Of a DNA stretch of 64,000 bases, positions 1-8,420 are shown in pieces. Numbering within the stretch: position 1 is the stretch's first letter; every line of letters begins with the position of its first letter. Location of the stretch: assembly GCF_023238205.1 (NCBI RefSeq), contig NZ_CP096659.1, forward strand, positions 3,179,626 through 3,243,625, written 5' to 3'. The translations under genes were made by a program, and so were the position numbers. The stretch is from Halorussus limi. GTDB lineage: Archaea; Halobacteriota; Halobacteria; Halobacteriales; Haladaptataceae. The notes under the pieces are model-generated. The model had not been told where the DNA came from and ran no database searches. It saw only the letters and a program-made list of their open reading frames with translations.

Positions 1-1
1 C

Positions 2-484
2 ATGGCCGGCGTGCGCGACACGTTCCTGCTGAAGGTGTTCGGGGCGTGGTTCCTCTTTAACGGCATCTTCGCGTTCGGACTGGCGAAACTGGCGGGCGCG
101 CGCTGGACCTCCGCGGGCGTCGGCGGCGCGGTGGCGTGGCTGACCAGCGTCAACCCGCTGCTCGCGCCGGGGTGGTTCGCGGGCTACGTCGAACTCAAGT
201 ACACCTCGGTCAACGTCGGCGACATCGCCAAACTCAACGACATCCTCTCCGACGAGGAGAGTCCGCTCCGCGACATTCTGGGCCGGATGCTCGACGTGCC
301 GCTGTTCCGACTCATCGCCATCGTGGCGATGACCAACGTCGGGAGCATGATAGCGAGTTTCGCGTTCCCGTTCGTCGTCCTGCCGCTGCTGGGGTCCGAA
401 GTCGGTGGCGTCGCCCAGATAACCGACTGGATGATAGAGGGCGCGCGCAACAGCGCAGATATCATCGTGCAGGCACTGACATGA
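2..484 (+). CDS. TraB-family membrane protein, C-terminal part (5' end outside window)
   Basis: The reading frame is already open at the left edge, so the Met at position 2 is probably internal and only the C-terminal 160 residues are visible. They form a hydrophobic membrane domain containing NPLLAPGWFAGYVELK, which resembles the C-terminal region of archaeal TraB/PrgY (pheromone-shutdown) family proteins. A second hydrophobic stretch runs from about residue 100 to 130. The stop codon overlaps the start of the M50 protease gene by 4 nt (ATGA), which points to translational coupling. The biochemical role of TraB proteins in archaea is not established. The family call rests on the tail only. 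Confidence 0.65.
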   Translation: MAGVRDTFLLKVFGAWFLFNGIFAFGLAKLAGARWTSAGVGGAVAWLTSVNPLLAPGWFAGYVELKYTSVNVGDIAKLNDILSDEESPLRDILGRMLDVPLFRLIAIVAMTNVGSMIASFAFPFVVLPLLGSEVGGVAQITDWMIEGARNSADIIVQALT

Positions 485-1098
485 GGGTGGGCAACGTCCG
501 GTTCGGCAAGCGCGAACTGCTCGACATCTCGGTCGCGTGGGCGGCCCTCACCGTCGCCTTCGCGGTGTTCTTCGGCGGCGGCGGGCGGGCGATTCTCTAC
601 CGCCCCGGCGTCCTCGTCGGCCTGCTCCCGGCGAGTCTCGTGACCGCGGGACTGGGCTTCCTGCTCCACGAGATGGCTCACAAGGTCACGGCGATTCGGT
701 ACGGACAGGTCGCCGAGTTCCGCGCCGACTACGGCATGCTGTTTCTGGCCGTCGCCGGCGCGCTGGCCGGGTTCCTCTTCGCCGCGCCGGGCGCGGTGTA
801 CCATCAGGGCCGGGCGACGCTCCGGGAGAACGGTCTCATCGCGCTCGCCGGGCCGCTGACCAACGTCGCGCTCGGAATGGTGTTCTTCCCGCTAGAACTC
901 CTGCTCGGCGGTGCGCTCGGGAGCGTCGCGGCGCTCGGCGTTCGCATCAACTTCCTGCTCGCTGGCTTCAACATGATTCCGTTCGGCCCCCTCGACGGCA
1001 ACACGGTCAAGAAGTGGAGCGTCCCGGCGTTCGTCGGGTTCGGCCTCCCCTGCTTCGCGCTGGCGGCGTGGGCGCTGTTCGGCTTCTCGTTCCTCTGA
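481..1098 (+). CDS. M50-family membrane metalloprotease (site-2 protease type)
   Basis: This 205-residue polytopic membrane protein has the zinc motif HEMAH (HExxH) in a hydrophobic segment near residue 62. The second M50 signature lies near the C terminus in NMIPFGPLDG, where the Asp would be the third zinc ligand. M50 proteases cut substrates inside the membrane, often anti-sigma-like or membrane-anchored regulators; the substrate here is unknown. The ATG is chosen because it gives the 4-nt ATGA overlap with the upstream TraB-family gene, so the two are probably one transcription unit. At 205 residues it is a minimal-core M50 protein without PDZ or CBS domains. Confidence 0.85.
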   Translation: MRVGNVRFGKRELLDISVAWAALTVAFAVFFGGGGRAILYRPGVLVGLLPASLVTAGLGFLLHEMAHKVTAIRYGQVAEFRADYGMLFLAVAGALAGFLFAAPGAVYHQGRATLRENGLIALAGPLTNVALGMVFFPLELLLGGALGSVAALGVRINFLLAGFNMIPFGPLDGNTVKKWSVPAFVGFGLPCFALAAWALFGFSFL

Positions 1099-1105
1099 GT
1101 CGGGG

Positions 1106-1366
1106 TCAGCGCTCGCCGGCCTCTCGCTTCTGGCCGTCCTCACCCAGCACGATTTCGTCGGCAGTCACCGACTCGACGTGGGTCTCCTGAAACGTGTAGT
1201 CGCCTTGGTCGCCCCAGTCGAGTCGCTCCTTGACCGCCTCGGACACCGACGACTTTGGGTCGACGTGGGCGACGCCCGCGTCTACCTTCTCGACGGTGCC
1301 GATTTCCTCCCCGTCGGGACCGACGACTCGCTTGCCCTCGTCGTCTTCGCTGAGTGGCTGATTCAC
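1106..1366 (-). CDS. PRC-barrel-like small conserved haloarchaeal protein
   Basis: This 86-residue acidic protein contains a short segment typical of PRC-barrel proteins (GKRVVGPDGEEIGTVEKV), followed by AHVDP and a C-terminal half with repeated EI/ET beta-type segments. PRC-barrel domains occur in RimM and in photosynthetic reaction-centre H subunits, but the function of the haloarchaeal stand-alone forms is unknown. The chosen start is a GTG at 1366, because the frame stays open far upstream without resembling the family. Its 3' end lies only 7 nt from the convergent M50 gene. The family is fairly clear; the start is uncertain. Confidence 0.65.
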   Translation of the reverse strand: MNQPLSEDDEGKRVVGPDGEEIGTVEKVDAGVAHVDPKSSVSEAVKERLDWGDQGDYTFQETHVESVTADEIVLGEDGQKREAGER

Positions 1367-1467
1367 GAGTGTACGCCCAACGCGTTTCGCCAAGAGTCCT
1401 GTGGGCGCGGGCTGATAGGAGCAGTGATGAAGTCGATTTCGGGGGCGAGTCGGACCCGAAACCGGTG

Positions 1468-3846
1468 TTACGAGTCGGCGACTACGTTCCGGAAGTCGAA
1501 GCGCGCGCCGCCGTCCTCGCTCTCGGTTATCGTCACCGTCCAGTCGTACACCTCGGCGAGTTCCTCGACGAACGCGAGGCCGAGTCCGGTCCCGCCGTTG
1601 TCGGACGCGGTCGTGAACCCCGCCTCGAAGACCTGTTCGCGCTCCTCGACGGGGATGCCCGCCCCGTCGTCGGCGACGTAGAACCCCGTCGGCGCGTCGC
1701 CGACCGCGACGGTTACGTCGTCGCCGCCGTGTTTCACCGCGTTCTCGAACAGGTTGCGGAACAGGTGGCGGACGTACGTCGCGTCGGCCTGAATCGCGCG
1801 GTCGACGGTCACCGCTAGCGTCGCGTCGGGCGCCTCCACCTCCTCCCACGCCTCGTGCGCGACCGTCGAGAGGGGTACCGTCGTACACTCGTCGACCGCC
1901 TCGCGGCCCTTGGTCAGCACCAGCATCACGTCTATCATGTCCTCGATGCGGTCGAACGCCTCCGTCACGTACTCGACCGCCTCGGAGTCGGACTCGTCCG
2001 GAAGCTGCTGGCTGTAGATTTCGCCGATGGTGACGGGGTTGCGGAGTTCGTGGGCGAGCATGCTGGCGAACGATTCGAGTCGGTCGTTCTTGCTCTGGAG
2101 TTGGGACTCGCGTCGGTCGGTTTCGAGTTCGTACTTCACCCACTGGCCCATCAGGTGCTGGAAGGTCCGCTCGGCCTCCGAGAATCCCTCGTCGCGCGGT
2201 TCCGAAGAGACGAAGAACAGCGACCTGTCGAGGTCGTCGGTCAACTCGATGCGAGTTCCGAGGTACGTCCGGACGCCGAACTCGTCGTAGGCCTCGGTGG
2301 CCCCGAAGTCGGCGTCCAACGGGTCGGTGATGCCGGTCACGTCCGCGGTGTCGGTCAGCACCCGACAGTACGTCTCCGAGAGCGACACCTGCGCGCCCGG
2401 TACCAGATGTTCGTGGTCGCCGCTGACGGCCTCCACCTCGAAGAAGTCCGTCCCCGGGTCGATGCGGGCCATCCCGCCGAGTTCGAGGTCGAACCGCTCG
2501 CAGCCGAGTTCGAAGAGCGCCTGCAACTTCTGGTCGAACGTCCGGTCGGCGTCGGCCGCGATTTCGTACAGCGTCCGCTGGTGTCGCTCGCGCTGCTGGC
2601 GTTCGAGTTCGTACTTCACCCACCGCCCCAGAAGCCGGTGGAACGTCCGTTCGGCCTCCGAGAACGCCTCGCCGCGAGGGTCCGAGGACACGAAGAAGAA
2701 CGTCCGGTCGAAGTCGCCGTCGACCGGGACGTAGGTGCCGAGGTACGTCCGTATCCCGAACTCCCGGTGGACGGTGGTGTCCTCGTACCCGTCCGCGAGC
2801 GGGTCCGTGACGCTCGCGGGGCCTCCCGTCTCCGTGACCGTGGCGCAGTAGGTCTCCGACAGCGGGAGTTCGGTTCCGGGTTCGAAGTGGTCGTGGTCGT
2901 CGCTCGTGTACTCGACGACGAACCCGTCGGTCTCGGGGTCGACGCAGGCCATCGCCCCGAGTTCGAGGTCGAACCGCTCGCAACCGAGTTCGAAGAGCGC
3001 CTGCAACTTCTGGTCGAACGTCCGGTCGGCGTCGGCCGTAATCTCGTTCTGGCGACGCAGGCCGCGGTGGCGCTCCTCCAGCGTCGTCTTCATCTCGGTT
3101 CGCTCGCGCATCGCGCTCATCATCCGCTCGACGTCGCGGGCCGGGTCGTCGGGTCCGAAGTACTCCTCGGGCGGCCTGTAGAAGCCGTTGTGGTGGACCG
3201 CGCCGTCCGACACGACGTGGGGGTGAGTCCGGATGATATCGCGGAGGACCTCGTCCGGGAACCGCTCGCGGTTGTACTGGCAGAGAACGGTGTAGTCTTC
3301 GTCCGCGAACACGGAGTTGAGAATCGCCTCGTACTCGACCAGCAGGTCGTCGTCCGTCCGACCGTCGAGCGCCCACGTCATCTCGGCGGTCGCCCGGACG
3401 CCCGAGAACTCCCCATCGTCGGTCGCTCGCGCGAGGGTGTCCTCCCAGAACCCCACCATCGCATCTATGTCGAATTCGCCGGTACTGCGGTAGGTCTCGG
3501 CCGGAGTGAGGACCGAGAGCGCCCCCGATTCGAGCGCGGCGTCCGCGTCGACGCCGTGGGACCGAATCGCGCCCAAAACCTCCGCTCTGGTGTTCTCGTC
3601 GGCGATGTATACGCACTTCTCGCCGCGTTCGAGCCCTTGGCACAGGAACGGAATGGCCGCCCCGAACTGCTCGTCGCGGTCGGCGTAAATCGACGCCAAG
3701 TGGTCGTTTGCCTCACCCTCCCCGTGAATGGGGTCGTCCGGCGGGTCGACCGGGCCGCGAAACTCCGGTCTCCGGCGGAGCGCGTCCACTCCGCTCTCGA
3801 CGTTCGGGGATTCTAGTCGGTCGTCGCTCTCGACACGGTGACTCAT
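1468..3846 (-). CDS. Sensor histidine kinase: MEDS domain, two tandem GAF domains, HisKA-HATPase
   Basis: This 792-residue protein has no transmembrane segment and is probably a cytoplasmic signal sensor. Residues about 45-225 resemble the MEDS (DcmR-type) sensory domain, with the segment FLCQGLERGEKCVYIAD. Two GAF domains follow at about 250-410 and 410-570; they share the near-identical block FDQKLQALFELGCERFDLEL exactly 160 residues apart. The transmitter has the H-box AHELRNP (His about 599), N-box NLFENAVKHGG (about 700), DDGAGIP and GTGLGLAF, so all kinase motifs look intact. No response regulator is adjacent, so the partner is unknown. The ligand of neither GAF domain can be read from sequence. 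The start codon is the first ATG after an AT-rich stretch near 3880. Confidence 0.9.
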   Translation of the reverse strand: MSHRVESDDRLESPNVESGVDALRRRPEFRGPVDPPDDPIHGEGEANDHLASIYADRDEQFGAAIPFLCQGLERGEKCVYIADENTRAEVLGAIRSHGVDADAALESGALSVLTPAETYRSTGEFDIDAMVGFWEDTLARATDDGEFSGVRATAEMTWALDGRTDDDLLVEYEAILNSVFADEDYTVLCQYNRERFPDEVLRDIIRTHPHVVSDGAVHHNGFYRPPEEYFGPDDPARDVERMMSAMRERTEMKTTLEERHRGLRRQNEITADADRTFDQKLQALFELGCERFDLELGAMACVDPETDGFVVEYTSDDHDHFEPGTELPLSETYCATVTETGGPASVTDPLADGYEDTTVHREFGIRTYLGTYVPVDGDFDRTFFFVSSDPRGEAFSEAERTFHRLLGRWVKYELERQQRERHQRTLYEIAADADRTFDQKLQALFELGCERFDLELGGMARIDPGTDFFEVEAVSGDHEHLVPGAQVSLSETYCRVLTDTADVTGITDPLDADFGATEAYDEFGVRTYLGTRIELTDDLDRSLFFVSSEPRDEGFSEAERTFQHLMGQWVKYELETDRRESQLQSKNDRLESFASMLAHELRNPVTIGEIYSQQLPDESDSEAVEYVTEAFDRIEDMIDVMLVLTKGREAVDECTTVPLSTVAHEAWEEVEAPDATLAVTVDRAIQADATYVRHLFRNLFENAVKHGGDDVTVAVGDAPTGFYVADDGAGIPVEEREQVFEAGFTTASDNGGTGLGLAFVEELAEVYDWTVTITESEDGGARFDFRNVVADS

Positions 3847-3999
3847 TGCAGAACGATAGCCGACGAAGACGCATATATTTAGCCTTCATCGTGATAACGA
3901 ATGACAGTTTCCGGCCGGCGAGGCGGCGACGGGGCGTCGGGACGCGCCGTCGCGCTCGCAAACGGTGGAACTTTACTCGCGGGACGCGCCGGTTCCACC

Positions 4000-5007
4000 A
4001 TGACCGAAGAGGAGGAACTCACCTACGCGGACGCAGGGGTGGACATCGAGGCCAGCGAGGCCGCCACCGCCGCGCTGGTCGGCGCGGTCGGCGACATCGA
4101 CGAGAGCGAGTACGCGGGTCTGCTCGACATCGGCGACCGCTACCTCGCGCTGGCGACCGACGGCGTGGGCACGAAACTGCTGGTCGCGGAGGCGCTGGGC
4201 GACTACTCGACGGTGGGGGTCGACTGTATCGCCATGAACGCCAACGACCTCGTGGCGTCGGGGGTCGAACCCGTGGCCTTCGTAGACTACCTCGCGGTGG
4301 ACGAACCCAGCGAGCAGTTCTCGAAGCAGGTCGGAGACGGCCTCGCGGCGGGCGCGGAGGAGGCCGGCATCGCGCTGGTCGGCGGCGAGACGGCGGTGAT
4401 GCCCGAAGTCATCAAAGGACTCGACCTCGCCGGCGCGTGCGTCGGTCTCGCGCCGAAGGACGCCGTCTTCCCCGGCGAGGCCGAGGTCGGCGACGCGCTG
4501 GTCGGGTTCCCCTCCAGCGGCATCCACTCGAACGGCCTGACGCTCGCGCGGGAGGCCGCGACCCGGAACCACGACTACGACGACCCGTTCCCGCTCGAAA
4601 CGGAGGCAGACGGCGACGATAACGGAGGCGAATCCGCGACTCCCTCCGTCGGCGAGGTCCTGCTGGAACCGACCCGCCTCTACACGTACCTGCTCGACCA
4701 CCTCCGCGACCGGGAGGTCCACGCCGCGGCCCACGTCACCGGCGGCGGGTGGACGAACCTCTCGCGGATGGGCGAGTTCCGGTACGAGATTACCGACCCG
4801 TTCGACGCCCAACCGGTCTTCGAGTTCGTCCAACAGGAGGGCAACGTCGGCGACGAGGAGATGCACCGGACGTTCAACATGGGAACCGGCTTCGTCGTCG
4901 CGCTTCCCGAGAGCGACGCCGAGGCGCTGGCCGACGAGACCGACGGACGGATCATCGGCGCGGTGCGCGAGGGCGACGCGGTCGCGATTCGGGGCCTCGA
5001 ACTGTAG
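4000..5007 (+). CDS. purM: Phosphoribosylformylglycinamidine cyclo-ligase
   Basis: PurM (AIR synthetase) converts FGAM and ATP to aminoimidazole ribonucleotide in de novo purine synthesis. The 335-residue protein shows the family blocks YADAGVDI at the N terminus, ATDGVGTKLLVA, MNANDLVASGVEP, GGETAVMPE and the C-terminal HVTGGGWTNLSRM and NMGTGFVV. The ATG at 4000 is preferred over an in-frame upstream ATG at 3901, because the extra 33 residues are Arg/Gly-rich and unlike the family. A short acidic insertion (about residues 205-215) is typical of halophilic surface adaptation. The gene is monocistronic in this window. Confidence 0.95.
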   Translation: MTEEEELTYADAGVDIEASEAATAALVGAVGDIDESEYAGLLDIGDRYLALATDGVGTKLLVAEALGDYSTVGVDCIAMNANDLVASGVEPVAFVDYLAVDEPSEQFSKQVGDGLAAGAEEAGIALVGGETAVMPEVIKGLDLAGACVGLAPKDAVFPGEAEVGDALVGFPSSGIHSNGLTLAREAATRNHDYDDPFPLETEADGDDNGGESATPSVGEVLLEPTRLYTYLLDHLRDREVHAAAHVTGGGWTNLSRMGEFRYEITDPFDAQPVFEFVQQEGNVGDEEMHRTFNMGTGFVVALPESDAEALADETDGRIIGAVREGDAVAIRGLEL

Positions 5008-5222
5008 CGGGTCGGCGGTTCGGACCCGACGGCGGTTCCGCTTCCACGCGAGTCGCGCGGTACTGGCGGTCGACCGGAGTCACCATCTCCGGCCAACTTG
5101 GGAATCGTATATGTTTCTCAGATGATTATACACCTGTCTATAACGTCTCTATATCATGCTGTAGCGGCGGTCCTGCGCGCGGCCACAAGACGCTACTCGA
5201 ATCGCGTCGTAGCGTCGGTGCC

Positions 5223-5438
5223 ATGACGGCAGTGAAAATAATCAAAGTTCTCGGCACGTCGGAGGAGGGATGGGAGCACGCCGCCCAAGAGGCGGTCGAC
5301 CAAGCGAGCGAGACCATCGACGATATCCACGGCGTCGAGGTCGAGGACTGGACCGCCGACGTGGAGAACGGCCAGATTCAGGAGTACAAGACCACCGTCG
5401 AAGTCGCGTTCCCGGTCCACCAACAGCAGAGCCAGTAG
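5223..5438 (+). CDS. Dodecin-like small protein
   Basis: This 71-residue protein has the size and pattern of dodecins, which assemble into hollow dodecamers that bind riboflavin or FMN in haloarchaea and bacteria. The N-terminal strand KIIKVLGTS, the helix with WEHAAQEAVDQASETI, and the C-terminal strand YKTTVEVAFPV fit the family. The flavin-stacking Trp expected about ten residues after that helix (position 36 in Halobacterium dodecin) appears to be Gly here (DIHGVEVEDW), with a Trp four to six residues later. It may be a dodecin-fold protein that binds another ligand. An AT-rich stretch at 5108-5157 suggests a leader of about 50 nt or more. Confidence 0.8.
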   Translation: MTAVKIIKVLGTSEEGWEHAAQEAVDQASETIDDIHGVEVEDWTADVENGQIQEYKTTVEVAFPVHQQQSQ

Positions 5439-5509
5439 GTCCGTCGCTCCGGGAGCAGCGCGACGCCCGCTTTTTCGACCCGAAGCGCGACGTAAGCCGA
5501 CGGACTCGC

Positions 5510-6292
5510 CTACAACTCCACCGCCATCATCACTTCGTCCACGTACTCGCCGTCTATCTTGTAGTGGTCCTCGCGGACCGCCTCGGTCTCCCATCCGTGG
5601 TCGCTCAGGAACTCGATTGCGGTCTCGTTCGTCGAGGGTGCGCTCTGGTAGACCTTCTCGTAGCCGTTCGAGGCGGCCCACTCCAGTCCGCGTTCGAGCA
5701 GGTGGCTCCCGATACCGTGATTCTGGTAGTCCTCCAGCACGCCGACGGTCAGTTCCGCGGTGTGGGCCAACTTGTCGAGTTCCGGCGCGTAGAGGTGGAC
5801 CCACCCGACCACGTCGTCGCCCGGACGAACCCCGGTCGAGTCTCCCGAGGCGCCTCGCGCCTCGCCACCGCCCACCGTTGCGACGAAGAACATCCGAGAC
5901 TCTATCTCGTTGTGCCGGAGCAGGGCCTCGTCGTGGTCGATTTCGTCGGCCACGCTCTCGGCGACGATGTATCGCCCCTGCTCGGCGACCCGCCGAATCG
6001 CGCCGACGATTCCCGAGAGGTCCTCCTGGCGCGCGGGTCGGATGGTGAACTCGACGCCGCCGGCCTCGTACTCCTCGGCCGCGCCCTCCTCGAACGACGC
6101 TTGGAGTTTCCCCTCCCGCTCCTCCAGATAGCCGTCGCGCTTGAGGATGGCGACGTGGTGTCGGAACCCGCCGGGGTCGACGCCCAGTACGTCTCGGGCC
6201 TCCTCGACGTCCACCTCGCCGCGACTCTCGACGTACTCGTAGATGCGCTTGCGGTCCTCGTGTCCGAATTCGAGCGTTTCTGAAAACTTCAT
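5510..6292 (-). CDS. Winged-helix plus GNAT acetyltransferase fusion
   Basis: The N-terminal about 75 residues look like a helix-turn-helix domain (EEARDVLGVDPGGFRHHVAILKRDGYLEE). Residues about 85-260 are a GNAT acetyltransferase with the acetyl-CoA loop in VGVLEDYQNHGIGSHLLERGL and the C-terminal segment ATNGY-like ASNGYEKVYQS. The substrate is unknown; GNAT proteins acetylate amines on proteins or small molecules, and the DNA-binding module may couple this to gene control. The ATG at 6292 was chosen over a GTG five codons upstream because a TATA-like TTAAG lies about 30 nt before it, which fits a leaderless transcript. It is divergent from nothing: the neighbouring dodecin gene converges on it. 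Confidence 0.8.
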   Translation of the reverse strand: MKFSETLEFGHEDRKRIYEYVESRGEVDVEEARDVLGVDPGGFRHHVAILKRDGYLEEREGKLQASFEEGAAEEYEAGGVEFTIRPARQEDLSGIVGAIRRVAEQGRYIVAESVADEIDHDEALLRHNEIESRMFFVATVGGGEARGASGDSTGVRPGDDVVGWVHLYAPELDKLAHTAELTVGVLEDYQNHGIGSHLLERGLEWAASNGYEKVYQSAPSTNETAIEFLSDHGWETEAVREDHYKIDGEYVDEVMMAVEL

Positions 6293-6320
6293 GGTTAATG
6301 GTAACACACTCCGCGCTCAC

Positions 6321-6719
6321 TTAACTGTTTCTCGCGCCCGCACGCCACGGCGCGCTCCGGTCGCAGTCGGGGACGCCGGTCAGGAGTCGCGCGGTCTCGA
6401 CCACGTCGCGGGTCTCGATTACGGTCTCGGCAACCTCTCGGACCGTGAACTCGGCGTCGATTTCTCGACCGTGACACCGGGCGTACAGTTCCAGCCAGTC
6501 GTTGGCGGCCCGCTCCAGTCCGGCCATCTCGGCGGCGTCGAGCGGTGCGTACTCGCCGGTCCGGGCCTCGACGTACACCGCGACTACCTCGCCGACGCCG
6601 TCCCTGAGGTAGCGCAGGGCCCGCTCCTCGGCCGGCAGGTCCGCGGGCGGGGAGAAACTCCGCCGCTCCTCGCGGGCGCGCTCTGCCAGCGCCTCGATTC
6701 GGTCGCGGTAGTCGCTCAT
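6321..6719 (-). CDS. Conserved hypothetical protein downstream of the fix operon
   Basis: This 132-residue soluble protein is rich in Glu, Arg and Ala and predicted to be mostly helical, with no membrane segment and no catalytic motif I can recognise. Near its middle is VYVEARTGEYAPLDAAE, followed by NDWLELYARCHG. It starts 33 nt after the stop of the fixCX gene on the same strand, so it may be the last gene of the electron-transfer operon. I cannot name a family or function. Confidence 0.6.
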   Translation of the reverse strand: MSDYRDRIEALAERAREERRSFSPPADLPAEERALRYLRDGVGEVVAVYVEARTGEYAPLDAAEMAGLERAANDWLELYARCHGREIDAEFTVREVAETVIETRDVVETARLLTGVPDCDRSAPWRAGARNS

Positions 6720-6752
6720 GGTCGGAGCCCACGAGCGGGCGCTGTCATCCGG

Positions 6753-8420
6753 TTATCCCTCCCTGAACTCGACGCCCTTGCCGCCGCGGGGGTGTTCCCA
6801 CTCGGTGTCTGCGACCACCGCGCAGGTCCCGCACTCGACGCAGGGTTGGGTGTCGAGGCTGACGCGCTTCTCCTCGCTCCCGTTGGTCTCGACCGTCTCC
6901 TCGCGGTAACAGCCACCGCCGAAGTCCTCCGCGCTGACCGGACAGGCGGTGACGGCCGCGCCGCTGGCCTCCATCGAGTTGTCCCGCAACCTGATGTGGG
7001 GGTTGCCCACGTCGGTGTCGTAGGTCAGGTCGCCGATGCGCGCGGCGAGGTCCTTCGGTTCGAAGTCGGCCTCGCCGGTGACTCGCTCGCCCAACTCCTC
7101 GGCGATGACGGTCGGCAGGGTGACGTACGGCGTCCGGGTGTCGGGAACGATTTGCGAGAGGTAGGGCGACGAGTAGATGTCTTCGAGGCGGTCGCCCAGC
7201 AGGCGCACGCCGAGGCGACCGACAGACGAGGTCAGCAGCGAGTCGGTCGCGTTCGCCACCGCGTCGCGCTCGCCGAGCGCGCTGGCGACCCGATACCCCG
7301 TCGGCCGGAGTTTGCCCATGACGCCCTCGTCGCGGAGCTTTCGCTCGTAGAGGTCGCCCGCCTTCTCGGGCTTGCCGCGCAACTTGGCCTCGGCGAACGC
7401 CTCGCCCGCGAGCGCCCCGGCCGAGACGGCGTGGTTCATCCCCTTGATGATGGGACCCTGCGCCTGCATCTGGCCCGCGGCGTCGCCCACCGCGAGCAGG
7501 CGGCCCTCGTGGGGCGAGGGGTTGGCGGCCTTCTTCGAGTCGGGCACCAGTTTCGCGCTGTACTCGACTTCGTCGTAGTGGTCCTCCAGCCAATCCGCGA
7601 GCAGCGGATGAGTCAGCAGGTTGTCGAGCAACTGGTGGGGTTCGGCCTCCCGTTCCACGATGCTGTCGAGGTGGAACACCGACCCGATGGACAGCGAGTC
7701 CTCGTTGGTGTAGACGAACCCGCCGCCGCGCACGCCCTCGAACAGGTCGCCCGAGAACAGGTGGGCCTCGCCCTCGTCGTCGCTCACGCCGAATCGCTCG
7801 GCGATGATTTCCGGGGGCACGTCCACGACGGCCTTGACGCCTTGGAACCACTCGTCGGGGTCCTCCCAGTCCATCAGGCCCGCGTCGCGGGCCAACTCGG
7901 AGTTGACGCCGTCCGCGGCCACCACGAGGTCGGCCCGAATCGGGTCGAGTTCGTCGCAGGTGACGCCGGCAATCTCGCCGTCCTCGCGGAGCAGGCCGTT
8001 CACTCGCACGTCGGTCAGCAGACCGCCGCCAGTCTCGCTGGCCATCTCGTGGACGCGGTCGGCGAGCCACGAGTCCATCTTCCGCCGGAGCACGGCGTCG
8101 GACCACTCGGTGTCGTGTTCGTGGAGGTCCGTGATGTCGAAGGTCTCGACCTTCTCTCCCGCCACGTTGTGGAGGTAGTAGTCGGTGACGGGGCGCTCGG
8201 TCGCCGCCTCGCGGAAGTCGGGGAACAGTCCGTCTATCGTGTACGGTGCCGACTCCTCGGCGTAGACGAGTCCGCCCGTCACGTTCTTCGACCCGGCTTC
8301 GACCCCGCGTTCGAGGACGAGGGTCTCCACGTCGTTTCGCGCCAGTACCGCCGCCGCCGCGGCCCCGGCGGGTCCGGCCCCGACCACGACCGCCTCGTAA
8401 TGTTCACGTTCGTCAGTCAT
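6753..8420 (-). CDS. fixC: ETF-quinone oxidoreductase-type flavoprotein, FixC-FixX fusion
   Basis: This 555-residue protein begins with a FAD-binding Rossmann motif, VVVGAGPAGAAAAAVLARN, followed by the FixC/ETF-QO segment LVLERGVEAGSKNVTGG. The last about 75 residues look like a FixX ferredoxin, with Cys residues in ACPVSAEDFGGGCY and CVECGTCAVVADTEW-HPRGGKG, enough for one 4Fe-4S cluster. It would accept electrons from the FixAB flavoprotein and pass them to quinone. The ATG at 8420 overlaps the end of fixB by 8 nt. One chain carrying both FixC and FixX is the layout of mitochondrial ETF-QO, whereas bacterial FixC and FixX are separate. Confidence 0.9.
   Translation of the reverse strand: MTDEREHYEAVVVGAGPAGAAAAAVLARNDVETLVLERGVEAGSKNVTGGLVYAEESAPYTIDGLFPDFREAATERPVTDYYLHNVAGEKVETFDITDLHEHDTEWSDAVLRRKMDSWLADRVHEMASETGGGLLTDVRVNGLLREDGEIAGVTCDELDPIRADLVVAADGVNSELARDAGLMDWEDPDEWFQGVKAVVDVPPEIIAERFGVSDDEGEAHLFSGDLFEGVRGGGFVYTNEDSLSIGSVFHLDSIVEREAEPHQLLDNLLTHPLLADWLEDHYDEVEYSAKLVPDSKKAANPSPHEGRLLAVGDAAGQMQAQGPIIKGMNHAVSAGALAGEAFAEAKLRGKPEKAGDLYERKLRDEGVMGKLRPTGYRVASALGERDAVANATDSLLTSSVGRLGVRLLGDRLEDIYSSPYLSQIVPDTRTPYVTLPTVIAEELGERVTGEADFEPKDLAARIGDLTYDTDVGNPHIRLRDNSMEASGAAVTACPVSAEDFGGGCYREETVETNGSEEKRVSLDTQPCVECGTCAVVADTEWEHPRGGKGVEFREG

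Noticed and set aside
1106-3643. Minus-strand 845-codon open frame overlapping the sensor kinase and the PRC-barrel gene
   Set aside because: Its residues are mostly Arg/Gly/Pro, typical of a GC-rich shadow frame. Only the last about 86 codons resemble a real protein, and these are reported separately from the GTG at 1366.
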